64,000 nucleotides of DNA. Origin: Nostoc sp. ATCC 53789 (GTDB lineage Bacteria > Cyanobacteriota > Cyanobacteriia > Cyanobacteriales > Nostocaceae). Position 1 is the first letter of the stretch, and the number at the start of each line of letters is the position of its first letter. The translations under genes and the position numbers were made by a program. The stretch is taken from contig NZ_CP046703.1 of the NCBI RefSeq assembly GCF_009873495.1, positions 5,298,501 through 5,362,500 on the forward strand, given 5' to 3'. Under the pieces are notes generated by a model. The model did not search any database. It was not told the DNA's origin and was given only the letters and a program-made list of their open reading frames with translations. Positions 34,395 through 43,118 of the stretch are shown here, in pieces.

Positions 34395-36926
34395 TTATTC
34401 TGGATTTGGGGGAAGGCGATCGCGCAAATATGCTAAATTTTCACGTACAGTAACAGTATTAGGATGATTTGCACCTAACCGTTGCTCAAAAATATCTAAT
34501 GCTTGGATGTAAAGGGGTTCGGCTTCGCTGTATCTGTCTTGGGAGTCGTAGACAAACGCTAGGTTGTTGAGACTAAGTGCGACAGATGGATGTTCTTCAC
34601 CCAGCAACTTCCGCCTGAGTGCCAAAGCTTGGATGAAAAGGGGTTCGGCTTCGCTGTATCTGCCTTGGGAGTCGTAGAGTGCCGCTAGGTTGTTGAGACT
34701 AAGTGCGACAGATGGATGTTCTTCACCCAGCAGCTTGCGCGTGAGTGCCAAAGCTTGGATGTAAAGGGGTTCGGCTTCGCTGTATCTGCCTTGGGAGTCG
34801 TAGAGTGCCGCTAGGTTGTTGAGACTAAGTGCGACATCTGGATGTTCTTCACCCAGCAGCTTGCGCGTGAGTACCAAAGCTTGGATGTAAAGGGGTTCGG
34901 CTTCGCTGTATCTGCCTTGGGAGTCGTAGAGTGCCGCTAGGTTGTTGAGACTAGCTGCGACATCTGGATGTTCTTCACCCAGCAGCTTGCGCCTGAGTGC
35001 CAAAGCTTGGATGTAAAGGGGTTCAGCTTCGCTGTATCTGCCTTGGGAGTAGTAGAGAAACGCTAGGTTGTTGAGACTAGCTGCGACATCTGGATGTTCT
35101 TCACCCAGCAGCTTGCGGTAGAGTGCCAAAGCTTGGATATAAAGGGGTTCAGCTTCGCTGTATCTGCCTTGGAAGTAGTAGAGTGCCGCTAGGTTGTTGA
35201 GACTAGCTGCGACATCTGGATGTTCTTCACCCAGCAGCTTGCGCCTGAGTGCCAAAGCTTGGATGTAAAGGGGTTCAGCTTCGCTGTATCTGCCTTGGGA
35301 ACGGTAGAGTGCCGCTAGGTTGTTGAGACTAAGTGCGACATCTGGATGTTCTTCACCCAGCAGCTTGCGCCTGAGTGCCAAAGCTTGGATGAAAAGGGGT
35401 TCGGCTTCGCTGTATCTGCCTTGGGAGTCGTAGAGTGCCGCTAGGTTGTTGAGACTAAGTGCGACAGATGGACGTTCTTCACCCAGCAGCTTGCGCGTGA
35501 GTGCCAAAGCTTGGATGTAAAGGGGTTCGGCTTCGCTGTATCTGCCTTGGGAGTCGTAGAGTGCCGCTAGGTTGTTGAGACTAAGTGCGACATCTGGATG
35601 TTCTTCACCCAAGCGCTTTTTAGTGACTTCTAAACACTGCTCATACCAAGGTAAAGCTTGGTTATATAAACCTTGAGCATCATAAAATCTAGCGTTGCCG
35701 ATAAAAGACCAGGGTAAATCATCATCGCTGACGTATTGAATGAGATTCTTCGCTACTTCAGCTATATGAGGAATGGCGGAAGAAACGGCGGTGATTTGCT
35801 TAAGGATGGACGATTGAGGAATATCTTGGGCAACTGCTACCATTACCCGACAAAGCGATCGCTTTAATTCCTCTGCCTGTTCTAAACCTGTAAGCTTATA
35901 TTGAAAAAACTCCCGTAGCAGTGGATGTAGTTGATAGATTCCCTCACCTTTGCGCTGGAGTAAATGCAAATTCAACAACTTATCATCGCGAATATCTTCT
36001 AAATCTTTGGCATCTTCTTCTGGTAAACACTGTTCCACCAACTTCCAAGGTATAGGTGCAGCTGCAAATAAACTCAATAAACAGCCCAATTGTTTATCAC
36101 TGTCTTCTAATTCTTGCCAGCTCAACTCAAAGGCTGCTAACACACCTCGTTGTGCTGTCATATCAGCTTCCGACTTAGATTTAGAGAGGGAACGCTCATC
36201 TAGTCGCTTGTTCTCCAACCGCCGCAACATTTCTGCTAAAGATAAATCCTGTTTCCGCGCCAGATAGCGCCCGACTAATTCCACACCTAAAGGTAAATAT
36301 CCCAGCCACTCACACAACTGATTTGCTAAAGCTAATTCTTTTTCAATTCGCTCTGGTGTTTCTTTGAGTAAAGACTTTAATAACTCCAGCGCCGCCTCTG
36401 GTTGCAGCACATCCAAAGATAACTGTGCAATGCGTCCTAACTTTTGCCGCGTAGTCATCAGCACTTTAAACCGAGAAGGTAGCGACTGTAAGTAAGGCTT
36501 GACTTGCTCGTAATCGCTGACATCATCCAACACTAGCAGTACATCACCTTCACGCCAACGCCGCCAACAATATTGCACTTGGGCGAGTATGTCAAAATCT
36601 TCTGGCGGCTTTAAGTCAAGCTGCGTTCTGACAAACTGCACAACTTGAATGCCCACATCCCCAGTTTTTGGTAGCAACCAGCAAAGACCACCGTTATATG
36701 TTTCGCGGTGCTGGATCGCATATTGTAAGGCGAGTTCTGTTTTACCAACTCCACCCATCCCAGCTATTGCTGCGATCGCAACTTGTTTATTATCCTGCAA
36801 AAGTTGGTGAAGTTTTTGCAATTCTTCCTCACGTCCAACAAATTTCTCTACCCCACTCAGGGGCAAATTTTGCGGTATTTCAGTCGGGGGATTTAACTTT
36901 ACCCGTTCCCCTTCGGGCGGCTGTAG
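34395..36926 (-). CDS. STAND NTPase: NB-ARC with TPR repeats (main part)
   Basis: An 823-residue protein as read from TTG 36866. Residues 8-290 are an NB-ARC domain: EKFVGREEELQKLHQ, P-loop AGMGGVGKTELAL, Walker B VLLVLDDVSD, sensor VLMTTRQ. A winged-helix part follows, then residues about 395-800 are TPR_10/12 units, nine of them almost identical 42-mers. STAND proteins are signalling ATPases, often in immunity or regulation. The frame stays open upstream to a TGA at 36927-36929 that also ends the 129-residue N-terminal protein; both are in the same frame, so this is probably one gene broken by a single stop. Confidence 0.88.
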   Translation of the reverse strand, partial: LQPPEGERVKLNPPTEIPQNLPLSGVEKFVGREEELQKLHQLLQDNKQVAIAAIAGMGGVGKTELALQYAIQHRETYNGGLCWLLPKTGDVGIQVVQFVRTQLDLKPPEDFDILAQVQYCWRRWREGDVLLVLDDVSDYEQVKPYLQSLPSRFKVLMTTRQKLGRIAQLSLDVLQPEAALELLKSLLKETPERIEKELALANQLCEWLGYLPLGVELVGRYLARKQDLSLAEMLRRLENKRLDERSLSKSKSEADMTAQRGVLAAFELSWQELEDSDKQLGCLLSLFAAAPIPWKLVEQCLPEEDAKDLEDIRDDKLLNLHLLQRKGEGIYQLHPLLREFFQYKLTGLEQAEELKRSLCRVMVAVAQDIPQSSILKQITAVSSAIPHIAEVAKNLIQYVSDDDLPWSFIGNARFYDAQGLYNQALPWYEQCLEVTKKRLGEEHPDVALSLNNLAALYDSQGRYSEAEPLYIQALALTRKLLGEERPSVALSLNNLAALYDSQGRYSEAEPLFIQALALRRKLLGEEHPDVALSLNNLAALYRSQGRYSEAEPLYIQALALRRKLLGEEHPDVAASLNNLAALYYFQGRYSEAEPLYIQALALYRKLLGEEHPDVAASLNNLAFLYYSQGRYSEAEPLYIQALALRRKLLGEEHPDVAASLNNLAALYDSQGRYSEAEPLYIQALVLTRKLLGEEHPDVALSLNNLAALYDSQGRYSEAEPLYIQALALTRKLLGEEHPSVALSLNNLAALYDSQGRYSEAEPLFIQALALRRKLLGEEHPSVALSLNNLAFVYDSQDRYSEAEPLYIQALDIFEQRLGANHPNTVTVRENLAYLRDRLPPNPE
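34480..35620. repeat. 126-bp tandem repeats inside the STAND gene
   Basis: Nine 126-bp units, each encoding one 42-residue TPR (LGEEHPDVALSLNNLAALYD type), differ at few positions. Such DNA-level identity points to recent duplication or gene conversion and makes copy number likely to vary between strains. Confidence 0.9.
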
Positions 36927-37316
36927 TCAGAAATTAAAGGTTTGATTGCGGTTGTCATTAGCAACATTCCCGACATTCCCGCCATAATTTTTATCAACTG
37001 TATTCGTAAAATTCTGGATAATAGAAGGTTGAGATTTAACAGTATCCGCCACCGCCTCAACAGCTTGAGCAATTTCAGGGTCTTTTTTTGCCGCTTCTTC
37101 TACCTGCTCAACCAAAGAAGCTTGACCATAATCTAGCGGTTGTGTTTGAGCCAGTTCTATAGCATTCGCCGTATTAGGTGCTTTACGTTTCAGCAGTAAG
37201 AATAATTTACCGCCTTGTTCTAAAACCTTTTCACCCAGGACTTCACCAGTTTTTTCAAAGGCTTTGGTGATGACCAAGGTTGCGATCGCAGATGCTGTCA
37301 GCGATACTGGCTCCAT
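36927..37316 (-). CDS. N-terminal domain of the STAND protein, separated by TGA
   Basis: A 129-residue protein opening MEPVSLTASAIATLVITKAF, the N-terminal domain seen at the start of cyanobacterial NB-ARC/TPR proteins. A hydrophobic helix, a Lys-rich helix and an Asn-rich tail (NYGGNVGNVANDNRNQTFNF) follow. Readthrough of the TGA at 36927-36929 would continue LQPPEGERVKLNPPTEIPQN into the NB-ARC domain. It may be a truncated product of a nonsense-mutated gene, or a separately made effector domain. There is no ribosome site for the downstream part that I can identify. Confidence 0.65.
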   Translation of the reverse strand: MEPVSLTASAIATLVITKAFEKTGEVLGEKVLEQGGKLFLLLKRKAPNTANAIELAQTQPLDYGQASLVEQVEEAAKKDPEIAQAVEAVADTVKSQPSIIQNFTNTVDKNYGGNVGNVANDNRNQTFNF

Positions 37317-37557
37317 AAGTTTGCCAAAATATACGAAATTTTACTTATGGTTCTCAGTCTAACAGCCTCTAAACACGTAATGCAGAGCAAATAGTCAACT
37401 TAGAGCCAAGGCGAATGGAATTCGCGGCTACACAAACAAAGTCCGCCTCCGCGGACTAAGGAAAATTGAGGATTTGAAACCCACGGAGGTGGGTTTTGTA
37501 TTTCGACTCCGCTCAACACAAGTCTGTGTAGCTGTGGTTTCTAACCGCCCTTTTAAA

Positions 37558-37596
37558 TTAAAGGGACGACTCCAACAAGTGAAATCGTCCCTTTAA
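37558..37596 (-). terminator. Terminator-like hairpin after the Tudor-like gene
   Basis: TTAAAGGGACGA (37558-37569) pairs with TCGTCCCTTTAA (37585-37596), 24 bp past the minus-strand stop at 37620. Further small dyads (CCGCCTCCGCGG, ACCCACGGAGGTGGGT) fill 37430-37500. Confidence 0.7.
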
Positions 37597-37619
37597 ACTT
37601 ATAAATAGTAAAATATACT

Positions 37620-38009
37620 CTATCTGCTTACTCTGGAAGGTTCAACCCACTCATCCCAAGAGCTATCGTAGCCATCATAAGTAATTTTATAAAGATCGTT
37701 ACTAACTTCTAAAACCTGCCCTTTATACCATTTCCGTTGCCACCAAATTCTCACTGAATCTCCAACTTCAAATGATGCCCGGAAGCGTTCAGCGCCAACC
37801 CATTCATTCCAGGAACTATCATAACCTTCATAAGTAATATAGCAATTATCATTATTAACCTTAAGTACCGTTGCTGGATACCATGTTTCCTTCCAAAGAA
37901 CCTCAGCCTTTTGTCCTACAGAACAGGGTGAAGCAGCAAAAGCACTGGGAATCAATGTGCCTATCCAAGTTGTCATGAATATGGCACCAAACAATACTTT
38001 ATTTTTCAT
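37620..38009 (-). CDS. Secreted protein with two Tudor/agenet-like domains
   Basis: A 129-residue protein with a signal peptide (1-25, cleavage after AFA) and two near-copies of a 45-residue beta-barrel unit: VGQKAEVLWKETWYPATVLK with YDSSWNEWV, and VGDSVRIWWQRKWYKGQVLE with YDSSWDEWV. The pattern (GxxVxVxWxxxWYxAxVL...ITYxGYDSSWDEWV) is that of Tudor-knot/agenet chromatin-binding modules, which in bacteria probably bind other ligands. It would act in the periplasm or outside. Ligand unknown. Confidence 0.75.
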   Translation of the reverse strand: MKNKVLFGAIFMTTWIGTLIPSAFAASPCSVGQKAEVLWKETWYPATVLKVNNDNCYITYEGYDSSWNEWVGAERFRASFEVGDSVRIWWQRKWYKGQVLEVSNDLYKITYDGYDSSWDEWVEPSRVSR

Positions 38010-38209
38010 GATTCTATCCTCAAGCAGTAAAACGGAATTTTGATTGTGATTGATGAAAATCTAATTAAAAATTTCCATTAACTCTTACTATTGTTAGGGA
38101 ATCAAATTAGCTATCGCCTCAGCAAAAATTATGAATTTTTGCCGTTAGTTATGAAGATATCGCATTTAAAATCAACAGCATTTATAAAATTTACTTAGTT
38201 GAAAGGTTC

Positions 38210-38242
38210 AGATCCCCGACTTCTTCAAGAAGTCGGGGATCT
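38210..38242. terminator. GATCCCCGACTT palindrome, possible terminator
   Basis: AGATCCCCGACTTCTT (38210-38225) and its reverse complement (38227-38242) form a long hairpin 35 bp past the stop of the minus-strand flippase-like gene. This palindrome family is common in Nostoc spacers and is related to that at 12531. Confidence 0.65.
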
Positions 38243-38276
38243 AATTAATTATTAGTATTCATACTGAAACGGAATT

Positions 38277-39230
38277 TTACAGTTTATTGATATTTTTTAA
38301 ATTACGGGTTCTAAATCTAATTTCATAAATCCCTAGCAAAGCCGATGCTACTAGCAAAGGTAAGAAATAATAGACTCCCCGATAAGCTAACATTGACCCC
38401 AAAATTTCCGCAGCCGAAACTTGGGATGAGAGAATCAGCAAAATTATAGTTTCAAATACACCTAAACCACCGGGCACATTACTAACAACACCTGCAAACA
38501 TCGCTAGCAAATAGATACCCAAAAAATCCAGATAAGACAAAGATATATTAGTGGGAAGCACTGCATAAAGAATTGCTGCTGCCAAAATCCAATCAAGACC
38601 AGAAATTGCTATCTGAATAAGGGATATCTTAAAAGAAGGAAATCGAAATTCTTGTCCACGAATTATTAACGGTTGTTTAATAAAAATACTTCCTAGCAAA
38701 TAACTAGCGACCAATAGCAGAAAAATCACGCCGATGGGACGCACAGTAGCAAAAGGTAAATGTAGTTGAGTGGGAATTTTGAGGGGGTTGATGAGGAATA
38801 AGCAACCTGCAACCGCAAACATCCCCAACCAAAAAGTAAAATTGGCAAAAGCAATTACTTGCGCGATCGCAACTGCTGACACTCCCCAAGTAGCATAAAA
38901 TCGATAACGGATAGCACTGCCAGTCAGCAAAGCAAAACCTATAGTATTACTAAACGCAGAGCTAATAAAGCTGGTTAAAGCAATCTTGTTCCAGTTTAGG
39001 GAACGATTAATGTAAATAAAACCCAAAATATCGTACCCAACCATCACTAGATAGCCCAAAACTGTCAGCCAAATTGCCCAGCTTAAGCGGCTTTTGGGGA
39101 TAGCAGCTAGAGAGTTGAGGATGTCACGATAATTATACTCATGCAGTTCGTTAGCGATCGCCCACAGGGAAAGCACCAGCAATGATAAGCCAAACAGTGT
39201 GCTGAAATTAAGTTGCAGTTTTTTAAGCAT
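38277..39230 (-). CDS. Lysylphosphatidylglycerol flippase-like membrane protein (MprF N-terminal type, UPF0104)
   Basis: A 317-residue polytopic protein with about eight membrane helices of the UPF0104/YbhN family, equivalent to the flippase half of MprF. The GALLTGSAIRYR-like segment (FALLTGSAIRYRFYATWGVS, near 100) and SNVPGGLGVFETIIL (near 253) are family signatures. In MprF this part moves aminoacylated phosphatidylglycerol across the membrane. It is divergent from two secreted esterases and about 4 kb from a separate synthetase-like gene, suggesting that a split MprF works here. Confidence 0.82.
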   Translation of the reverse strand: MLKKLQLNFSTLFGLSLLVLSLWAIANELHEYNYRDILNSLAAIPKSRLSWAIWLTVLGYLVMVGYDILGFIYINRSLNWNKIALTSFISSAFSNTIGFALLTGSAIRYRFYATWGVSAVAIAQVIAFANFTFWLGMFAVAGCLFLINPLKIPTQLHLPFATVRPIGVIFLLLVASYLLGSIFIKQPLIIRGQEFRFPSFKISLIQIAISGLDWILAAAILYAVLPTNISLSYLDFLGIYLLAMFAGVVSNVPGGLGVFETIILLILSSQVSAAEILGSMLAYRGVYYFLPLLVASALLGIYEIRFRTRNLKNINKL

Positions 39231-39367
39231 CGTGAAGAAACTTATCCTAAGTCTTGACTTTTAACTTACAACAAGTCGCAAAGTTTACATCCTCTTGACA
39301 CAACATTGACAACTTACTTCCGTAAACTTAATGGTTGCCAGCACAGACTGTCCAATGCCCTGCAAAG

Positions 39368-40351
39368 ATGAACTACAAACAACCAAAAATTATCTTGCTA
39401 GTTTCAGTATTAACCCTAGTTAGCTGTAATTTATCCCAAAATGTCGTAGCAAAACCACCTCTACAGAAAGATTTAAAAACAACTCCTTCCGTTGTTCCAA
39501 CAAAGTCTAATACTGGCGATTCAGCTACTCACTTAACCTACAAAATTGCAACCTACGATAGTCAATTAATGGGTGCAAATCGCACTTATGGCGTTTCTTT
39601 ACCCCCTGGCTATGAACAAAACCCAAAACAAAGATATCCTGTAATCTTTCTCCTCCACGGCGGACATGGTAATCCCAGTGATTGGTTTATCCAGAATAAG
39701 GGACAAGCTCTCAATACAGTGGAACAACTTTATACTACAGGTAAGCTGCCACCTAGCATTATTATCACACCAGATGGCAACGATAAACGTGGCTCTAGTC
39801 CCTACCGAGATCCCGAATATATTGATGGCCCTAACGGTAAAGTCTCCACAGCCGTGGGTGATGAGTTAGTAAAAGTCGTGCAAAGCCGTTATCGTACAGT
39901 AAATAATCCAGATTTTTGGGCAATAGGTGGTTTATCTTCTGGTGCTTGGGGTGCAATGAATATCGGGTTACACAATCTGAATCATTTCTCAATTTTATTT
40001 AGTCATAGTGGTTATTTTAAAGATAAAAGCGGCCCAACAAATAGCCCGATAGTTTATATCAAAAGCATTCCCACACCAGCTAAAAAAAGATTGCGAATTT
40101 ATTTAGATTCAGGCAAAGCAGATATTGAAGAAATCGATGAAGCTAAAAATTTCTCTAAAGTACTAAATAACCTAAAAATTTATAATTTGTTTCGTCAATT
40201 TCCTGGCAGCCATACTTGGCAATACTGGCGGGAACATTTAGCCGATTCTTTGACGTTTGTAGGCGAACAATTTAAATCTGCTGAAATGGCAAGTATGGCT
40301 CGTAATGTGGGTGTTAATAATAAAAACCTTAGCGATCGCCAGGATAAATAA
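39368..40351 (+). CDS. Secreted esterase, lipoprotein, first of a tandem pair
   Basis: A 327-residue PF00756-type esterase (esterase D/antigen 85 fold). The signal ends in lipobox LVSC (about 20), so it is likely a lipoprotein. Motifs: VSLPPGYEQNPKQRYPVIFL, oxyanion LLHGGHG, nucleophile GLSSGAWGAMN, acid in LDSGKAD, His in PGSHTWQYWREHL. ATG 39368 is chosen, since it places a Lys before the hydrophobic core. It is about as similar to the next gene as a tandem duplicate. Substrate unknown; an aminoacyl-lipid ester is suggested only by context. Confidence 0.8.
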   Translation: MNYKQPKIILLVSVLTLVSCNLSQNVVAKPPLQKDLKTTPSVVPTKSNTGDSATHLTYKIATYDSQLMGANRTYGVSLPPGYEQNPKQRYPVIFLLHGGHGNPSDWFIQNKGQALNTVEQLYTTGKLPPSIIITPDGNDKRGSSPYRDPEYIDGPNGKVSTAVGDELVKVVQSRYRTVNNPDFWAIGGLSSGAWGAMNIGLHNLNHFSILFSHSGYFKDKSGPTNSPIVYIKSIPTPAKKRLRIYLDSGKADIEEIDEAKNFSKVLNNLKIYNLFRQFPGSHTWQYWREHLADSLTFVGEQFKSAEMASMARNVGVNNKNLSDRQDK

Positions 40352-40469
40352 TACTATTTTGTAAATCCGTTGATATTTAAATATCACTGTGGAAAACTCT
40401 ACTGCCATTCTTAAGCAGATTCACTATAGTAAGTTCGGACGGAGGTGATTTTTATAACCCTAAAAAAAT

Positions 40470-41378
40470 ATGAAAATTTCTAAATTGTTAATTAGTTTGC
40501 TAGGAGCGATCGCACTCTTAACTACTGCTGGTTATTATTATGTGTTTATCTTAGGTGCGCCGCAACTAGACCCACCCCAAAGAGTGGCAAAGACTGGGCT
40601 AAAGTTTCAATTAGCAACCTTCAACTCCCAAGCGATGGGTGCAGTCCGCAAGTATGGCGTGATTTTGCCTCCTGATTATGATAAAAATCAGCAAAAGCGC
40701 TACCCGGTGATATTCTTATTGCACGGTGGTCATGATGATGCTCGTGCTTATGCTAATAAGTATGCAGTCTTAGATGTACTTCATCAACTTTATCAAAATG
40801 GAAAATTACCACCATCAATTGTGATTACACCTGACGGTAATGATAATCGTGGTTCCAGTCCTTTTTACGATCCTGATTACTTTGATGGGCCGAATGGCAA
40901 AATAGGGACTTTAATTGGTTCTGAGTTAGTGCAAGTTATCAAGTCTCGCTACCGCACTTTAGAAGAACCCCAGTTTTGGGCGCTGGGAGGTCTGTCTTCT
41001 GGGGGATGGGGAGCATTTAATATAGGGTTACGCTATCTTAACAACTTCCACATTCTGTTTAGCCATAGCGGTTACTTTACCGATAATAGCGGTTCACAAA
41101 ATAGTCCTCAACAAATCGTGCAACAGCTACCGCCTCAAGATAGGAAGCGATTGCATATTTACTTGGATGCAGGTTTGAATGATACTAATTTATTGGCTTC
41201 TACCAAAGCCTTCAACGAAACCTTAAATAAATTAGGCATTGCTCACGTTTTTTATGCGTTTCCAGGAGGTCATGGTTTGTCTGGTGCTGATATAGGCTGG
41301 AACTATTTCCACAAGCACCTTAAAGATTCGCTCTCGTATGTAGGAGAACAGTTTAAAAAGTTAGGAGTTAAAAGTTAG
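40470..41378 (+). CDS. Secreted or membrane-anchored esterase, second of the tandem pair
   Basis: A 302-residue paralog of the preceding gene, with a 20-residue N-terminal hydrophobic segment (signal or anchor, no lipobox Cys). Matching motifs: VILPPDYDKNQQKRYPVIFL, LLHGGHD, GLSSGGWGAFN (Ser), LDAGLND (Asp), PGGHGLSGADIGW (His). The 118-bp gap makes cotranscription with the first copy likely. Its 3' end runs into TTAGGAGTTA repeats and then a MITE carrying an IS. Confidence 0.8.
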   Translation: MKISKLLISLLGAIALLTTAGYYYVFILGAPQLDPPQRVAKTGLKFQLATFNSQAMGAVRKYGVILPPDYDKNQQKRYPVIFLLHGGHDDARAYANKYAVLDVLHQLYQNGKLPPSIVITPDGNDNRGSSPFYDPDYFDGPNGKIGTLIGSELVQVIKSRYRTLEEPQFWALGGLSSGGWGAFNIGLRYLNNFHILFSHSGYFTDNSGSQNSPQQIVQQLPPQDRKRLHIYLDAGLNDTNLLASTKAFNETLNKLGIAHVFYAFPGGHGLSGADIGWNYFHKHLKDSLSYVGEQFKKLGVKS

Positions 41379-41502
41379 GAGTTAAGAGTTAGGAGTTTTA
41401 GAGGATGTTTGAAAAGTCCTCTTCTCGGTAGCAAAATGTTCTAGATCCCCCTAAATCCCCCTTAAGAAGGGGGACTTTGACTCCAGTTCCCCCCTTAAAA
41501 AG

Positions 41503-42988
41503 CTACCGTGTATACACAAGTCGGATGTAAAGTAGGTGTAGAGGATTTTTGAGAAGCAAAAACTATGGATAATCCAATCTTAATTCACGCTTCGACGACA
41601 CCAGGAACGGCATTTGGAGACCCAAGGCTGATAAAAAGGGGGCAGCATTATACGAGGCGATTCGTAAGCACCAATCGATAAATATCCGGCAAATCAGTCG
41701 AAATTGGGCAGAACAGATGGGTTATTATCGGTTTTTGGAGAATGAAAACGTAACACTATCAGAACTAGTACGTAGCCTTTCGGATGATTGCGAGTTTCAT
41801 CTGGCAAAACGACACATATTGGCGATTAGCGATACTAGCGAGATTAACTTGCAGTCTCATGCAGGTAGGCTGTCACCGCCAGGATTAGGAGTAGTAGGTA
41901 ATAACACAGATGTCGGGTTTTATATCCATCCAACATTGGTATTAGATGGTGAGAGTGGATTTCCACTGGGGTTAAGCACAGTAAAACTGTGGAGCCGAGC
42001 TATAAACCATGCAGATAAACATCAGCGAGACTATCAAAATTTACCAATTGAGGAGAAAGAATCTTACAAATGGTTAGCATCGGCAGAAAGTAGTAAGCGA
42101 TGCTTTGAAGTGGGTGGAGCAAAAATGGTAACTCATATTGGCGACCGCGAATCGGATTTATTTGAGGAATTTGCAACTGTACCCAATAAAAATAATCATT
42201 TACTGATAAGAGTATGCCTTGATCGTCGATTGTTAGGGCGGTCTGAATCACTATTCGACTACTTAAGTCAGCAGCCTTGTGAAGGTACTTATATAATTAA
42301 CGTTCCCGCAGACTCACGTCGAAAGCGAATGCCAAGAGAAGCAATGCTTATTGTTCGTTGTGGACAAGTTGAGATTCAACGCCCCGATAAATTAGGCGTT
42401 TTTGGCTATCCTCCTAGTGTTACCCTTTTTGCTGTTGAAGCTCTGGAAGTCCAACCACCCGCAGGACAAGAACCGATTCATTGGCGGTTGCTGACAACTC
42501 ACGTTGTTGTCTGCTTGGAACAGGCACTGCGAGTTATTAAGTGGTACGGATGGCGATGGAAGATTGAACAACTTTTTGCCACTCTCAAAAAAGCTGGATT
42601 GAATATCGAAGCGACTCAGTTAGAGTCTAGTATTGCAATCCAACGCCTAACAATCCTTGCTTTGTCCGTAGCCGTGCGAACCTTACAAATGGTTGAGGGA
42701 CGCGATAATACTCAACTTTCTGCCGAGCTTACATTTTGTCAAAAGCAGCAGCAATGCTTATTAGGACTTCAATCTTCTGTTGAAGGCGATACCAAAAAAT
42801 TACAAAATCCTTATCCACGGGGTTGTTTGCCCTGGGCTACTTGGATGATTGCTCGACTTGGTGGATGGTCTGGTTATACCTCTGGTAGGCCTCCTGGAAT
42901 GCCTACCCTTGTTCATGGTTTAAGACAATTTGAATCCATCTTTATCGGCTGGAAACTCGCTCTGGATGGACTTGTGTATACACGGTAG
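41503..42988 (+). mobile_element. IS4-family (Tn5/IS50-like) insertion sequence
   Basis: A 1486-bp element with 20-bp terminal inverted repeats CTACCGTGTATACACAAGTC (41503-41522; complement 42969-42988). The flanks CTTAAAAAG (41494-41502) and CTTGGAAAG (42989-42997) look like a 9-bp target duplication with two later changes; alternatively they are halves of the MITE palindrome. The transposase stop TAG is the last three bases of the element. Confidence 0.85.
41565..42988 (+). CDS. Tn5-like transposase, needs a -1 shift at AAAAAGGGGG
   Basis: A DDE transposase with the IS4 YREK signature: Tyr-x2-Arg-x3-Glu-x6-Lys in WYGWRWKIEQLFATLK. The first Asp is in ILAISDTSEINLQ and the second in HIGDRESDLFEEF. 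The frame from 41717 (423 codons) lacks the N-terminal motif FGDPRLIKRG, which is in another frame from ATG 41565. The two frames meet at AAAAAGGGGG (41633-41642): a -1 shift there gives FGDPRLIKRG joined to AALYEAIRKHQSINIRQ. This may be programmed slippage, or a mutation that inactivates the element. Confidence 0.8.
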
Positions 42989-43072
42989 CTTGGAAAGGGG
43001 GGTTAGGGGGGATCTAAAAGTGCCTAAAGTCACAGCGAATACTTTTCAAACATCCTCTTAACACCAAAACCA

Positions 43073-43118
43073 ATGACAAATGACAAATGACAAATGACTA
43101 ATAACTAATGACTAATAA
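43073..43118. repeat. Heptameric tandem repeat (TGACAAA/TGACTAA)
   Basis: About six 7-bp copies directly before and over the start codon of the next gene; the ATG at 43108 is part of a TAATGACTAA copy. Confidence 0.85.

Larger units (their letters stand above)
41398..43061. repeat. MITE copy interrupted by a Tn5-like IS
   Basis: The left end TTAGAGGATGTTTGAAAAGT (41398-41417) matches the reverse complement of the right end ACTTTTCAAACATCCTCTTA (43041-43060) at 19 of 20 positions after one offset. The interior has CCCCCTTAAGAAGGGGG and, on the right, GGAAAGGGGGGTTAGGGGGG. The IS at 41503-42988 splits it; without the IS it would be about 170 bp. Confidence 0.8.
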
